In this document: positions 51,001 to 63,350 of the stretch, one piece after another | Layout of the letters: every line of letters starts with the position of its first letter | Numbering within the stretch: position 1 is the stretch's first letter | Source: Eriocheir sinensis | Taxonomy: Eukaryota > Arthropoda > Malacostraca > Decapoda > Varunidae | NCBI RefSeq assembly: GCF_024679095.1 | Contig: NC_066549.1 | Coordinates: forward strand, 4,532,920-4,596,919 | DNA length: 64,000 nt | Direction of reading: 5' to 3' | Position numbers and translations under genes: made by a program | Notes under the pieces: generated by a model | Databases searched by the model: none | The model's input: the letters and a program-made list of their open reading frames with translations, nothing else | Told to the model about the DNA's origin: nothing

Positions 51001-51636
51001 GTGAGGCTACTTCCTTCGACAAATTACTTTAAAAATAGATGGATATTCGTATAGATCTGCCAATCGTTGAAGGAAATGCAGTAAGAAGAGCAAGAAGAGT
51101 GAGCCCACTACAAGTTCCTGCTGGCACTTATCTTTGGCCGATAAGTTGTGTGCATGTTTAACGGCGACAGAGTGTATGTAGTATGCAGTCTGCGTCTGAC
51201 ATACAAGGAACATCAATTCAAAAACACCTTCACTCTGCACAAGTGTCGCAGGCGTGTCACACCGTCACTGCACTTATCCTTGGGCACTGCGATGCAAGCA
51301 GATCTGACGGTGCCACTTTGCAGGAGTAGAGTGGGTCGGTCCTACCGGTGAAAATAAATCTAAACTGATTGTTTCACCCATGCTTGTGTCAAAACGAAAT
51401 ACCTTTAACAGATTACACCAATTCATCTTTGTCACACCAACAATGTCCCACAAACCAAACAGACGCATTAATGTGGGCACTTCATTCCACGTCATTATTT
51501 TCAGAAAAGTATTTTACCTTTTTGTAGCAAAGTTCATTATAGAACGGCGGCACCTCTACCTATGTTCCTCTAGAGACAATTATGGCACTTATTAGGGAAA
51601 TGGGGAACTTAAGTGTGCCCATTCTGTCTCCAGAGT

Positions 51637-51953
<317 letters not shown>

Positions 51954-52319
51954 TTCTGGATTATTAAATTACTACAGCCGAGACACAGCTCATACCAATG
52001 CTGACTAACAAACCTATACTAAATGTTGAAAATTGTAGCATGTTTAAACAAATAATAAAGGATCTTCACTAATATCTCATAATCTACACTCACTACTAAG
52101 AGAAATGGCATTAATAATTTTGTAAAGCAGTAGTTTTCCTCTTCACCACAGGGCATCCTTCGTTTGAAAATGTACACGCCCGTTATAGCAAATAAAATAA
52201 GAGAACTAGAACAGAGAAAATGTGCTCCTGTCAAAAAGCACAAAGTAAGAGGATATGCACCGGATTATCCAAGTGAAGCCTGGAAAGTCCAAGGTGTGGG
52301 GGAGGGGGAGGGAGGCAGA

Positions 52320-53631
<1,312 letters not shown>

Positions 53632-53635
<4 letters not shown>

Positions 53636-53846
53636 TGATGATGACGATGATGATACAAATAATGGAAATAATAACAATGATGATGATGATGATGATGATG
53701 ATAACAATAATAATAAAGATACCAACAAGGATAATTTCAACAACAACGACAATAGCAACAGCAACAACAACAACAACAACAGCAGCAATAACAACAATAA
53801 CAATAAGAAAAATTAGAAGAAGAAGAAGAAGAAGAAGAAGAAAAGA

Positions 53847-53887
<41 letters not shown>

Positions 53888-54030
53888 TAAGAAAAATTAG
53901 AAGAAGAAGAAGAAGAAGAAAATAAAAAGAAGAAAAGAAGAAGGAGAAAAGAAGAAGACAAGAAGAAGAAGGAGAAGAAGAAGAAGAAGAAGAACCACAA
54001 CAATAATGATAATAATAATAGTAGTAATGC
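53632..54030. repeat. Compound triplet block: GAT, CAA, GAA, AAT
   Basis: GAT triplets 53632-53702, AAC/AAT triplets to 53810, GAA triplets 53813-53845, AAT 53848-53888, GAA again to 53995. ACAATAAGAAAAATTAGAAG occurs twice (53800 and 53884), so the block includes an internal duplication of about 84 bp. Confidence 0.93.
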
Positions 54031-54718
54031 ACAGGTCATCCCGTTTACCTGCGAGCGCCAGGTGAGTGACAGGTCCGGCCAGGTACACACGACCTATGAC
54101 CTGCCTCGTCAAAGGATTAATTCACGGCCCAATATTTAATTCCAAAACTCATTACTACTCGCTCGGGTTTTCCACCGCAGAATTTCAGACGGACAGGAGT
54201 AAGGGCGGGCGGCGTTTATTCTCGGAGATAGGCAAGAAAACACAGCACACCACTTCGGGGCCAATTACTCTCGACTTTCACCGCTGAATATCAAACGAGG
54301 ATAAATAAATGCGGTTGACGTATACTTTCGGAGGCTTACATGACAACTACAGCTTCAGTCTCATACCAATAACACGATTTTTTCCACTTCCAAATTTCAG
54401 ATGAGCAGGGGTAAATTATCTCAGTCTATGTAGGAAAACAATTACTCTGACTTCCACCGCGGCATATCAAACGAGGATAAATAAATACTGTTGACGAATA
54501 CTTTCAGAGGCATACAACTACAGCTTAAATTTGATACCAATGACACGATTTTTTCCACTTCCAAATTTCAGGACAAGCAAGGATTAGTGAACTCGGTATA
54601 TATATTTCAAACGAACATGCAGGACAACAACCTCCTATTCTTTACCGGATTGAAATACACAAAACAGCACTGCCTTACTCCGCCTCCAAGGTACTCTCCT
54701 CCTAGGCCCACATTTAGG

Positions 54719-54858
54719 GTCTTTTTTTTAACAACAAAGGAGACCGCTCAAGGGCACAAAAAAAGGAAACAATAATAAAAATAAAAAAAGCCCGCTACTC
54801 GCTGCTCCTAAAAAAAAAAAAGAATCAAAACAGGTGGCCGAAAGAGAGGTCAATTTAG
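54719..54858 (-). repeat. Family A repeat, copy 7
   Basis: Reverse orientation, the longest A-tailed copy: T run, ACAACAAAGGAGACCGCTCA, AGGGCACAAAA, A-rich stretch, CCCGCTACTCGCTGCTCC, AGGTGGCCGAAAGAGAGG and TCAATTT. Confidence 0.9.
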
Positions 54859-54884
54859 GGTCCTACTGTTAAACATTTTGGCGT

Positions 54885-55310
54885 CCGGGCATACATATTT
54901 GACAAGGCTTTCGTAGGAGTTTGGGACATATCCAGGGATAGTTTCAAGACCCCGGTGGTAGCTTGACCCTTCTTCTATACCATGAACCTAAAAAACACTC
55001 ATTAGAACCCGAGTGATCTTTTTGACCCTTGAAAATCGTTGATGTGAGAGGCGGAAGCGTCTGGAAATACCGACATTTTACTCCCCAGCAGAATATATAA
55101 GACGAACAGAAGTAAATGGAATCGGAGTATAATATCAGATGCATGCAGGAGGAGCAGGAGTTTTGGGCATTTCCAGGGATAGTTTTATGACCCCGGTGGT
55201 AGCTTGACCCTTCTTCTGTACTATGAACCTAAAAAACACTCATTAGAACCCGAGTGATCTCCTTTTTGGCCTTAGGATATAGTTGATGTGAGGGCGAAAG
55301 CGTCATGGAA
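54885..55310 (+). repeat. Family B repeat, copies 3 and 4 in tandem
   Basis: 54885-55070 and 55147-55310 share GGTGGTAGCTTGACCCTTCT, CATGAACCTAAAAAACACTC or its variant, ATTAGAACCCGAGTGATCT and GTTGATGTGAG. Two copies 240 bp apart together with the following 75-bp segment suggest one duplication event. Confidence 0.88.
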
Positions 55311-55562
55311 ATACCGACATTTTACTCCCCAGCAGAATATATAAGACGAACAGAAGTAAATGGAATCGGAGTATAATATCAGATGAAATACCGACACTTT
55401 ACTCCCCAGCAGAATTTAAATCGAACAGAAGTAAGTGAAATCGGAGTATAATATCAGATGCATTCAGACGAACAGAAGTAAGTGAAATCGGAGTATAATA
55501 TCAGATGCATTCAGACGAACAGAAGTAAATGGAATCGGAGTATAATATCAGATGCATTCAGA
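55070..55562 (+). repeat. Tandem repeat around GAATCGGAGTATAATATCAG
   Basis: The segment from TACCGACATTTTACTCCCCA to GAATCGGAGTATAATATCAG with ATGCAT occurs at about 55070, 55312 and 55388; the shorter piece with CAGACGAACAGAAGTAA recurs at about 55465 and 55512. Expansion by stepwise duplication. Confidence 0.9.
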
Positions 55563-55776
55563 CACATTTCCTCCTGCTGCCAGAGGAGAAAAGCCACTTC
55601 TTTGCCTCCCCTCCCCTCCGAGTCCCCTGCCTCCAGAAACCCCAGGCCACGTTTAGCCTCGCCACCCGCCAGTTTACACAAGTGTTGCGAGCGCTTGCCT
55701 CTATCCACCCCTACAAAGAGCAAACAGAAGCGAGGCGAGGGGAACTTAAGTGTGTTTTTCACTTTAAAGTTAAAAG

Positions 55777-56420
55777 TATCAAGGGAGTTCGGATGACAAG
55801 TACTTCAGTCATTTCCCATACATCAAAATAATATTGCTTTTTCGTGTACAGGATACGCAATAGAATTAAACGTTTGAGGTGTTTCTATGACAAAGTCTTC
55901 TTTTTAACATTATTACTCCGCGTGAAAGGATATAGCATCAGGGGAGCTCAGGTGACAAGTACTTCTGCCAAGCCTTATATATCCAAATACTATTACTTTT
56001 TCGTCTCCAGAATACTCAAGAGGGAGGTGAACTTCTGAGGTCTTTGTGACAAATTCTTCTCAACATTACAGCTCGTGTTTCAAGGGAAAGGAAAAAGCAT
56101 CAAGGGAGCTCAGGTGATACGTCTGTCTCGCTCCATTGATTAAAAGAATAATACTTTTTTTATGTCTACAGAATCCGTAATAGGGAGGTGAATTTCCGAT
56201 GTTTTACTTTTAGAAATTCTTTTTCTCAGAATTATCAATCTTTTTTTTCACGCAAAAAGAAAAAGCATCAACGGAACTCGGGTCACAAGTACGTCCGTCA
56301 TGTTCCATAGGTCAAAACAGTAATACTTTTTCGTCTACAGAATCCGCAATAAGGTGAATTTTTTATGTCTTTTTTATGACAAATTCCTCTCAGCATTATT
56401 TCTCCAACTTAAATGTGGTC
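55777..56420 (+). repeat. Diverged ~163-bp tandem array, four units
   Basis: GCATCAAGGGAGCTCAGGTG-like starts at about 55777, 55936, 56098 and 56266. Each unit continues with ACAAGTAC, a CTTTTTCGTCTACAGAAT-like block and a TGACAAATTCTTCTCA-like block. Confidence 0.85.
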
Positions 56421-57645
56421 ACCGGTGTGTATGAACTTACGGCATTTTTTTTTTTTTAACTACACGCAAACCTTTCCAATAAAATAGCTCGGGATAAAAA
56501 AAATCTTCATATTGTGTAACTGTCGTTCACATTTCACTGCTCATTTCTGCAAGTCCTAGATATTTCTTATTCCCAGGAAAGTAATTTTAAACTCTTGTTA
56601 CACGTGCGCATTTGTGGAAGCAATTGTAGCGGGCATGGTGAGAAGGTTTAAAACAAATAAAAAGGATAAAACTTAAGCTGCACTCTGTTTGGCTACAACA
56701 CGCGCGCACTTCTGAGGAGCAGATGCAAAACAGGTGACTTTGTTGTCTGCGTAAGGGCAAAAATCTACATAATAATATTTGCCTTAAGACACCTCACCCG
56801 CTGCACATCATGCCCTAGCGAACGATCATAACAAGAACCTCTCACCTAAAAAAAAAAATGACCTTAACCACACAAGTCATCGTTTATGTTATGTGTTTCC
56901 AGAACTCTGACCAGGCCGTTGACGTGAGTGAGGGGAGTCGCAACAGCTTTTCTTCTGCTTCCTTACTTTCCTTTATGGGGCTAGACGGAGCATATGCTGA
57001 CGATGATTATGAAGTAACAAGAGCTTTATGCATTTCATTCCCTCGCGAACGATCATAACAAGAACCTCTCACCTAAAAAATAATCTGATCGTGGGTCACT
57101 GTTGGAGAGTAGACAGATCCAGTAATAAAGTAATAAGGGGGAATCTGGTTACCGAGTACCAATACCTTCTTATTTTTTTCCGAGCCCTGACGTACATCCT
57201 AAATGGCCATGTAATTTTTCCCACTAAGACGGAACTGAGTAGGGACCAAGGCCACGTACAACTTAGTCTACGTCCCCAATTTTACTTCTTACATTACGCC
57301 TACGTCAGAGCGTGGAAAAGGAAAATATATCGATTCAATAAGAGAGTATGGTACTTATCCTTATCACATTTCAAAGGAGCCCCGTCTGATTTTTGTTTAT
57401 GTCTACCTACCTCTCGCATGACTTGGGAGCAGTGAGGTCATCAGGCGATATTGTGTTCTACGACAGAAGGTTCACGTGGAATATTGTTCTCTGGTTCATC
57501 TTAGCAGAAGTGTGAAACCCGATTTCACACCAGGAAAACAGAAGAACCTGAGGGCCAAGGAAAACCAAGAAAAAGACGGCGATAGCTCTATTCACCGTCG
57601 TTTGAGTAAGGTGCGAAGTGCAGGTCTGAGATTGCAGCTACGGTG
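56421..57645. other. Non-coding with a 36-bp direct repeat
   Basis: GCGAACGATCATAACAAGAA followed by CCTCTCACCTAAAAAA occurs at 56818-56853 and, identically, at 57044-57079. A 135-codon frame at 57028-57435 has no recognised domain. Confidence 0.5.
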
Positions 57646-57649
57646 GCTA

Positions 57650-57930
57650 CAGCGGCGACAAGACGTTGTTCTCCCTGCAATAATGCTGGAAGAAGAAGAG
57701 GAGCCGAGGACGAAGCAGAGCAGACGATTCGTGTGGGTGAAGCCCTGGTTGCAGCGCTGGGTGAATCTGGAGCAATACCACAGTGATGCACAATCCCATG
57801 TCGGAGTCACAGGGAGACTTCATGTCACTCCTACTGCTGGAGCCAGATATTTTCCGTGAGATCCTTGCAGGGGTGAGCCCAAGCCTCACGAATAGAGAGC
57901 AGAGCAGACCTCCGTTCTTCAGTCTCCCTT
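57650..57930 (+). pseudogene. PIF/Harbinger-type transposase N-terminal fragment, frameshifted
   Basis: The frame through 57660-57780 reads LEEEEEPRTKQSRRFVW and VKPWLQRWVNLEQYH, the acidic run followed by RR.WVKPWL that opens many HARBI1-like/Harbinger transposases. The homology continues one frame over from about 57783: VMHNPMSESQGDF, MSLLLLEPDIFREIL and AGVSPSLTNRE, then a stop at 57930. The DDE catalytic core is absent, so this is a truncated and frameshifted relic. The family assignment is by remembered pattern, not by alignment. Confidence 0.65.
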
Positions 57931-58353
57931 AGTCAGTCCGGTAAAACAGGAACCTCTTCCAAATGGTGTCAGCTGCACACATAAATATAAACAAACGGAA
58001 ATATTAGATATTAAGACCTGAAACTTATACATTTAATCATAATTTAAGCATGCACGTAGAATGTATAAAATTCGTTTTCCAAAAATATTTGTTGTCAGCA
58101 AACCAAAGAACTACTATAATGATGTATTTGGAAATGAAAAGCAAATAGTTTTTAAAATGAAACAGGTTTTCACTCACCAGTCCAGGCGTGCTCCAGATTA
58201 GCTGCAAATTCTGCCAGCTCAGTTGTCATTTTCATTTTATTCTTGTAACCAGGTCCCCCTCGCCTCGGCAGAATGTTTTGTCCTAAAAGTTAGCACTCTT
58301 CTCGAAGGATATCTTTTCCTCATAGTCAGGCTCTTCCCTTCAGCTTCAGGGAC
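57931..58353. other. Interval between the two Harbinger-like ORFs
   Basis: AT-rich, no coding remnant seen. The transposase catalytic region would be expected on this side of the fragment and is missing. Confidence 0.45.
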
Positions 58354-58668
58354 TTAAGCATCAGGGAGTTCCAAATCCGTACGGGAATCCATGCGAAGCT
58401 CTTTCAAAGTGTTCGGTGGCAGACCAGTTTTTAAAAGGTGAGTTGAAGGCGAAAATCGTACTGGCATCGCACGATTTGAAAGGGACCCGTGCGGCACCAG
58501 CACAGTCTCCTTCGACAAGTATTCCTTGTGCACTCGTCGGAAGTAAGACTGAAGGCTTTTAATTTTGTTCAGGACTGCCTTTGACGTCCCCATTTCATAT
58601 GCAATTTTGAGGAACTGTATAGCATCATTCCGTTTCACCCCGTCTTCATAGTCTACGGAGCTAGCCAT
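58354..58668 (-). CDS. MADF-like accessory ORF of a Harbinger-like element (possible)
   Basis: 104 codons from an ATG at 58666-58668. KAVLNKIKSLQSYFRRVHKE at residues 30-49 resembles the I..LR..Y.RE..K helix of MADF/Myb-SANT-like DNA-binding domains; the N-terminal half of such a domain is short or missing. PIF/Harbinger elements typically encode a second DNA-binding protein of this class beside the transposase, and this ORF converges on the transposase fragment from 420 bp away. Alternatively it is an unrelated chance frame. Confidence 0.4.
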   Translation of the reverse strand: MASSVDYEDGVKRNDAIQFLKIAYEMGTSKAVLNKIKSLQSYFRRVHKEYLSKETVLVPHGSLSNRAMPVRFSPSTHLLKTGLPPNTLKELRMDSRTDLELPDA

Positions 58669-59050
58669 CCAAAGACAAGTAGATTAACGATAATCCTCAA
58701 TAAAGTTTATATTTTTTTCATTGGACCAATCCGCCATACTGGCAACACAAAGGAGGAATTCAAAATTAGAAAACACAGGGTATATTAGACCGTGGTTGAC
58801 GGGCGACTGTTGCACGAGTCTCCCGTCTTGGATGGGGAGACACTTGCGCCTTCATGCGTCTGCGCACGTTGGGCTGTGCGCACGATAAGTTGCACAGGTC
58901 TGAACGCGGATTTACGGTAACCATGCGTCGAGTTTACCGGCTGAAAATTGCCGAAAATATCGTAGAGCCATTGCCCAATTTTAACTATGCTTGAGTGACT
59001 CCGGAGTGACACCGCCCGATACCCGCGGCCAGCCGCCTTCCTGCCGCCCT
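58669..59050. other. Possible terminal region of the Harbinger-like element
   Basis: GC-rich DNA with CpGs and short palindromic words (TGCGCACG near 58861 and TGTGCGCACG near 58875; GGGAGAC facing GTCTCCC near 58819-58841). Such sub-terminal structure is common in DNA transposons. No matching inverted terminal repeat was found on the left side. Confidence 0.3.
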
Positions 59051-59522
59051 GCGATTTTCCAGGTACGAATCCTTTTACCTCTATGTGACTTAAGCATGAG
59101 GTGAAAAAATTTTGAGACTAACCTGCTTCGGGCTGGGAGTGTGCAGTGGCGAGGTGTGTGGGTGGTGATGAAGTGGGCGGACGGGCAGGCATCAAAACCA
59201 AGTCTGCAGCTTACCTCTGTAATAAGAAAAACAAAAGTGAGAAATCAGTTCGTCAAATCCTAAATAATAAATAAAATATAAATAAAACAATCGATTAAGT
59301 GAGACTCTTGCTTGCATAAGAAGAAAAATAAACATATGAATTTTAAAAACGATCCTGCCATAAAACTGTCAGAGGTCGTCTTGGTAAATCATGATTACAC
59401 CGGCAAATAATAATAATGACCTTGATGAAATTGAGGAAACAATCATAATGACGCCAATCTTATAAATGAAAAGGAAAGTGTAGTGAAAAAATTACCCATT
59501 ATTCAGAATTGCTTGGTGAAAA

Positions 59523-59525
<3 letters not shown>
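59051..59525. other. No feature seen
   Basis: AT-rich DNA; nothing supported. Confidence 0.45.
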
Positions 59526-59574
<49 letters not shown>

Positions 59575-59688
59575 CACAGACACACTGCAGCACGCACGCA
59601 CGCACGCACGCACACACAAGCCGTATATCCACCTATGATATAAACCGCCTGAAACCCCTAACGTAACATCCAGCACTACACCATTTCG

Positions 59689-59744
<56 letters not shown>
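59526..59744. repeat. (CA)n/(GA)n, (ACGC)n and (CA)n cluster
   Basis: (CA)n 59526-59553 then GA to 59573, ACGC tetramers 59592-59616, and (CA)n 59694-59744. Confidence 0.94.
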
Positions 59745-59747
<3 letters not shown>

Positions 59748-60159
59748 CTGGCGTGACTTGTGCAGCGGCTCAACCCGTTTCAAGCAAATTTGGACCCAGA
59801 GCGTGAGGAGTACCACCAAGGCGAACCACATTACTCATCACCCAAAGAAGCCACGTGACCTCCATATTGCTACTCCTCCTCTTCCCTGACTAATGCAGAG
59901 ACTCTGGGTTTAGCGCGAAGGCTGACTCTTGCTTGGCTGGGATTTATACGTATTGTTATGGAGTAGTATGTTCCTCTTCATCAAGGGAAAAGTCACACAT
60001 TACCCAAATTATAAGGCTTATGGGTAATTCAGACGCTTCATTCTCAGTAATATTTATGTTTCTTTGGTTTTATATGATTACAAATTTGAAGGATGCGCAC
60101 AGATTGGGGTCACTTCACTCACCCGTCGACTCCACTCGGGCAAGCACTAACCTGGTCTA
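59745..60159. other. No feature seen
   Basis: Unique-looking DNA without a supported gene. Confidence 0.45.
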
Positions 60160-60700
60160 TAATACTCTAATTCAACTCAACCCAAACCACTCAAACTTAT
60201 CTATCATAACGCATTCTTTCCTAACCTAACCAGACGCACCCTAACCTATTCTACATTGACATATTCTAACCTAATATAACTCAACGCACCCGAACCTTTT
60301 CTAACATAACTTATTCTAACCTATAGCCCGATGCACCCGAACCTATTCTTACATAACACATTCTAAGCTAACCTAACTCAACGCACTCTAACCCATTCTA
60401 ACATAGCACATTCTAACCAAACCTAACTCAACACACCCTTACTCAGTCTGACATAATACATTCTAACATAGCATAACCCAACGCAATCTAACATATTCTA
60501 ACACAGCACATTCTAACCTAACCTAACCTAACCTAAAATGACATATTCTAACCTAACTTAACCCAACGTACCGTAAGCTAATAACATATTCTAAACTAAG
60601 CTAACCCTTTGTATCCTAACCTATTCTAACATAACATATTCTAACTTAACCTAACCCAACGCACCCCAACCTATCCTAACTTTACCTAATACAGCTCTCC
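60160..60700. repeat. CCTAA-rich tandem array, ~50-bp unit
   Basis: Units of the form CTAACCTATTCTAACATAAC, ATATTCTAACCTAACCTAA and CCCAACGCACC recur. GCACC-like anchors lie near 60236, 60286, 60333 and 60383, then 60433, 60483, about 60568 and 60661. It contains short runs of CCTAA (complement TTAGG), longest at about 60507-60535. Confidence 0.85.
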
Positions 60701-60721
60701 CCACCCACGCACCTTACGCTT

Positions 60722-60724
<3 letters not shown>

Positions 60725-60789
<65 letters not shown>
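60725..60789. repeat. (CA)n microsatellite
   Basis: 65 bp of CA. Confidence 0.97.
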
Positions 60790-60792
<3 letters not shown>

Positions 60793-61177
60793 GGCGATGC
60801 AAAAGACCTCAGAAGTGCGCCTCGATCCTTCAAGTCGGCCCTCTAAAAATTTGTTCCATACTCAATTATCATAAAAAATCAATTTACGTTCCTATCTCAA
60901 CTTCCTTTCAGGTCCAATTTCCTCTCGCAAACTCAATTTACCCAGACCAGGTCGGCGATTACCTCTCTGCACCAGCCCTGTGTTTCCTCCTCCTTCCCTT
61001 CTTGCCTGCCTCCATCTCCCTCGCTTTCTCTCTCTCCCTCTCACTCCGTCTCCTTCCTTTTTTTCCTCCATTTTCCTTCCATTTCTTTCCCCTGCCCTCC
61101 ATCCCTCCCTCTCCGTTCCAGTCTTTCGCTTCACCCTCGGCCAGTAGTCCCTTTATCCCAAGCAAACTTTCTCCTTT

Positions 61178-61749
<572 letters not shown>

Positions 61750-62560
61750 TCTCATTTCTTTCTATAATATAACTTGTGACCCGCTCTTGGTCTGTCTTCT
61801 TTACCGTATATATAAAAGAAGAAATCAAAATAACACATCCCCTTGTCATCTCACACCTACAGGAATCAGCTGGGCTCGGTAGGATAGGTTGAGCTGCAGT
61901 GATGTTCTTTATAATTTCTGATCGGCCTATGTCTGTCTCTTTTACCGAATATCAAATTACAGTTGTCGAAATAAAACACCCTCTTGTCATCTCTCACCCA
62001 CACGAATCAACTGGACTAGGTAGGATAAGTTTAGCTGCAGTGATGTTCTTTATAATTTGTGATCGGCCTTGGTCTGTCTCCTCTACCGTACACAAACCTA
62101 ACATAACCTAACCTCACCTAACCTAACCTAACCTACCGTATAAAACAAACCAACGGGGCTCGATAGGAAGGGTTGAGCTGCAGTGTTTTTCTCTATAATA
62201 TGTGATCGGCCTTGGTCTGTCTCCTCTACCGTATACAAACCTAACCTAACCTAACCTAACCTACCGAATAAAACAGAAATCAACGGGGCTCGGTAGGATA
62301 GGTTGAGCTGCAGTGTTTTTCTCTATAATATGTGATCGGCCTTGGTCTGTGTCCTTTACCGTATACAAACCTAACCTAACCTAACCTAAGCTAACTTACC
62401 GAATAAAGCAGAAATCAACGGGGCTCGGTAGGATAGGTTGAGCTGCAGTGTTTTTCTCTATAATATGTGATCGTCCTTGGTCTGTCCGATTTACCGTACA
62501 TAGTAAAAAAGAATAGAAAAAGACACACCCCTTGACGTCCCTCAGCCACAGGAATCAACG
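61750..62560. repeat. ~135-bp tandem array with TTAGG-type runs inside its units
   Basis: The unit GGCTCGGTAGGATAGGTTGA, GCTGCAGTG, TATAATATGTGATCGGCCTT, GGTCTGTCTCCTCTACCGTA recurs with GCTGCAG anchors near 61891, 62033, 62175, 62303 and 62439, plus partial units at each end. Between the later units are runs of 4-6 CCTAA pentamers (about 62099-62142, 62231-62262 and 62367-62390); the early units lack them and have ACCCTCTTGTCATCTC instead. Neighbouring late units are very similar, so homogenisation is recent. Confidence 0.9.
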
Positions 62561-62859
62561 GCGTTAGGTATACATAGGACTGGTAGGGACTGGTAGCGCT
62601 CTGGTGTTGTTGTGCTGGGCGAGGCGGCGAGCTGTTAATAAGTCCTGATTGAGTACAGCAGGGAAGGGAGAGAGGAAGTAGCGAGGGGTGTTATGCTTGT
62701 TACGTCCCTTGATGGGAACGTCGATGTTTTTAGTACCAGTGAAAAAGAATGATAGCCGGATAGCTCTACTTGTTTACTTGAGGGTACGTTGGGGGTTGGA
62801 GAAGGAGGGAGCGAAAATTAACGAACCTAAACTATAGAAATGTCCACTCCTACTGACCT
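62561..62859. other. No feature seen
   Basis: G-rich unique DNA; nothing supported. Confidence 0.45.
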
Positions 62860-62945
62860 TTTTTTTACAGCAGAGGAGACAGTGCAAGGGCGTAAAAAAA
62901 TAAATAGATAAATAATGAAAAGAAAAAGCCCGCTACTTATTATCC
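62860..62945 (-). repeat. Family A repeat, copy 8
   Basis: Reverse orientation: T run, ACAGCAGAGGAGACAGTGCA, AGGGCG, A-rich stretch with ATAGATAAAT, then AAAAAGCCCGCTACTTAT. It lacks the GGTGGCC part. Confidence 0.85.
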
Positions 62946-63007
62946 TTTTTCCCTTACTGTACCTTTTCCAGTAACCCAATTCCTCTTTTTGCTACACCCT
63001 TGATTAA

Positions 63008-63350
63008 AAAAGGAAAAGAAAAAGACAGACACACAGACAGAGAGATAAGACATACATGTACAGACAGATAAACAGAGACAAGCAGACAGACAACGCAGGC
63101 AGACACGCAGAACTAACATATAGACAAAAATAAAAAGAAAACGACAGACATAACAGACGAACAAACAAAAAATAAAGGAAAAAGACAGACAAACACAGAC
63201 ACAAACAACGAGACAAAACAGACACACAGAACTAACATAGACAAAAATAAAAATAAAAACAGACATAACAGACTAGGACAAAAAAAAAAATAAAGGAAAA
63301 AGACAGACAGACACACACACAAACAGCGAGACAAAACACACACACAGAAC
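63008..63350. repeat. ACAGAC-rich degenerate array with a ~120-bp duplication
   Basis: AACTAACATAGACAAAAATA-type and GACATAACAGAC blocks recur near 63112 and 63231; the flanks are ACAGACAC words. The minus-strand Cys/Leu/Phe frames are artefacts. Confidence 0.85.

Noticed and set aside
56885..56935. 21-bp micro-exon between TTTCCAG and GTGAGTG
   Set aside because: Both sites look good, but the peptide does not fit the Dpr domain at that point and chance is likely; kept only as part of a finding.
60500..60540. A true telomere end
   Set aside because: CCTAA runs are short, interrupted and embedded in a 50-bp array with unrelated DNA on both sides.
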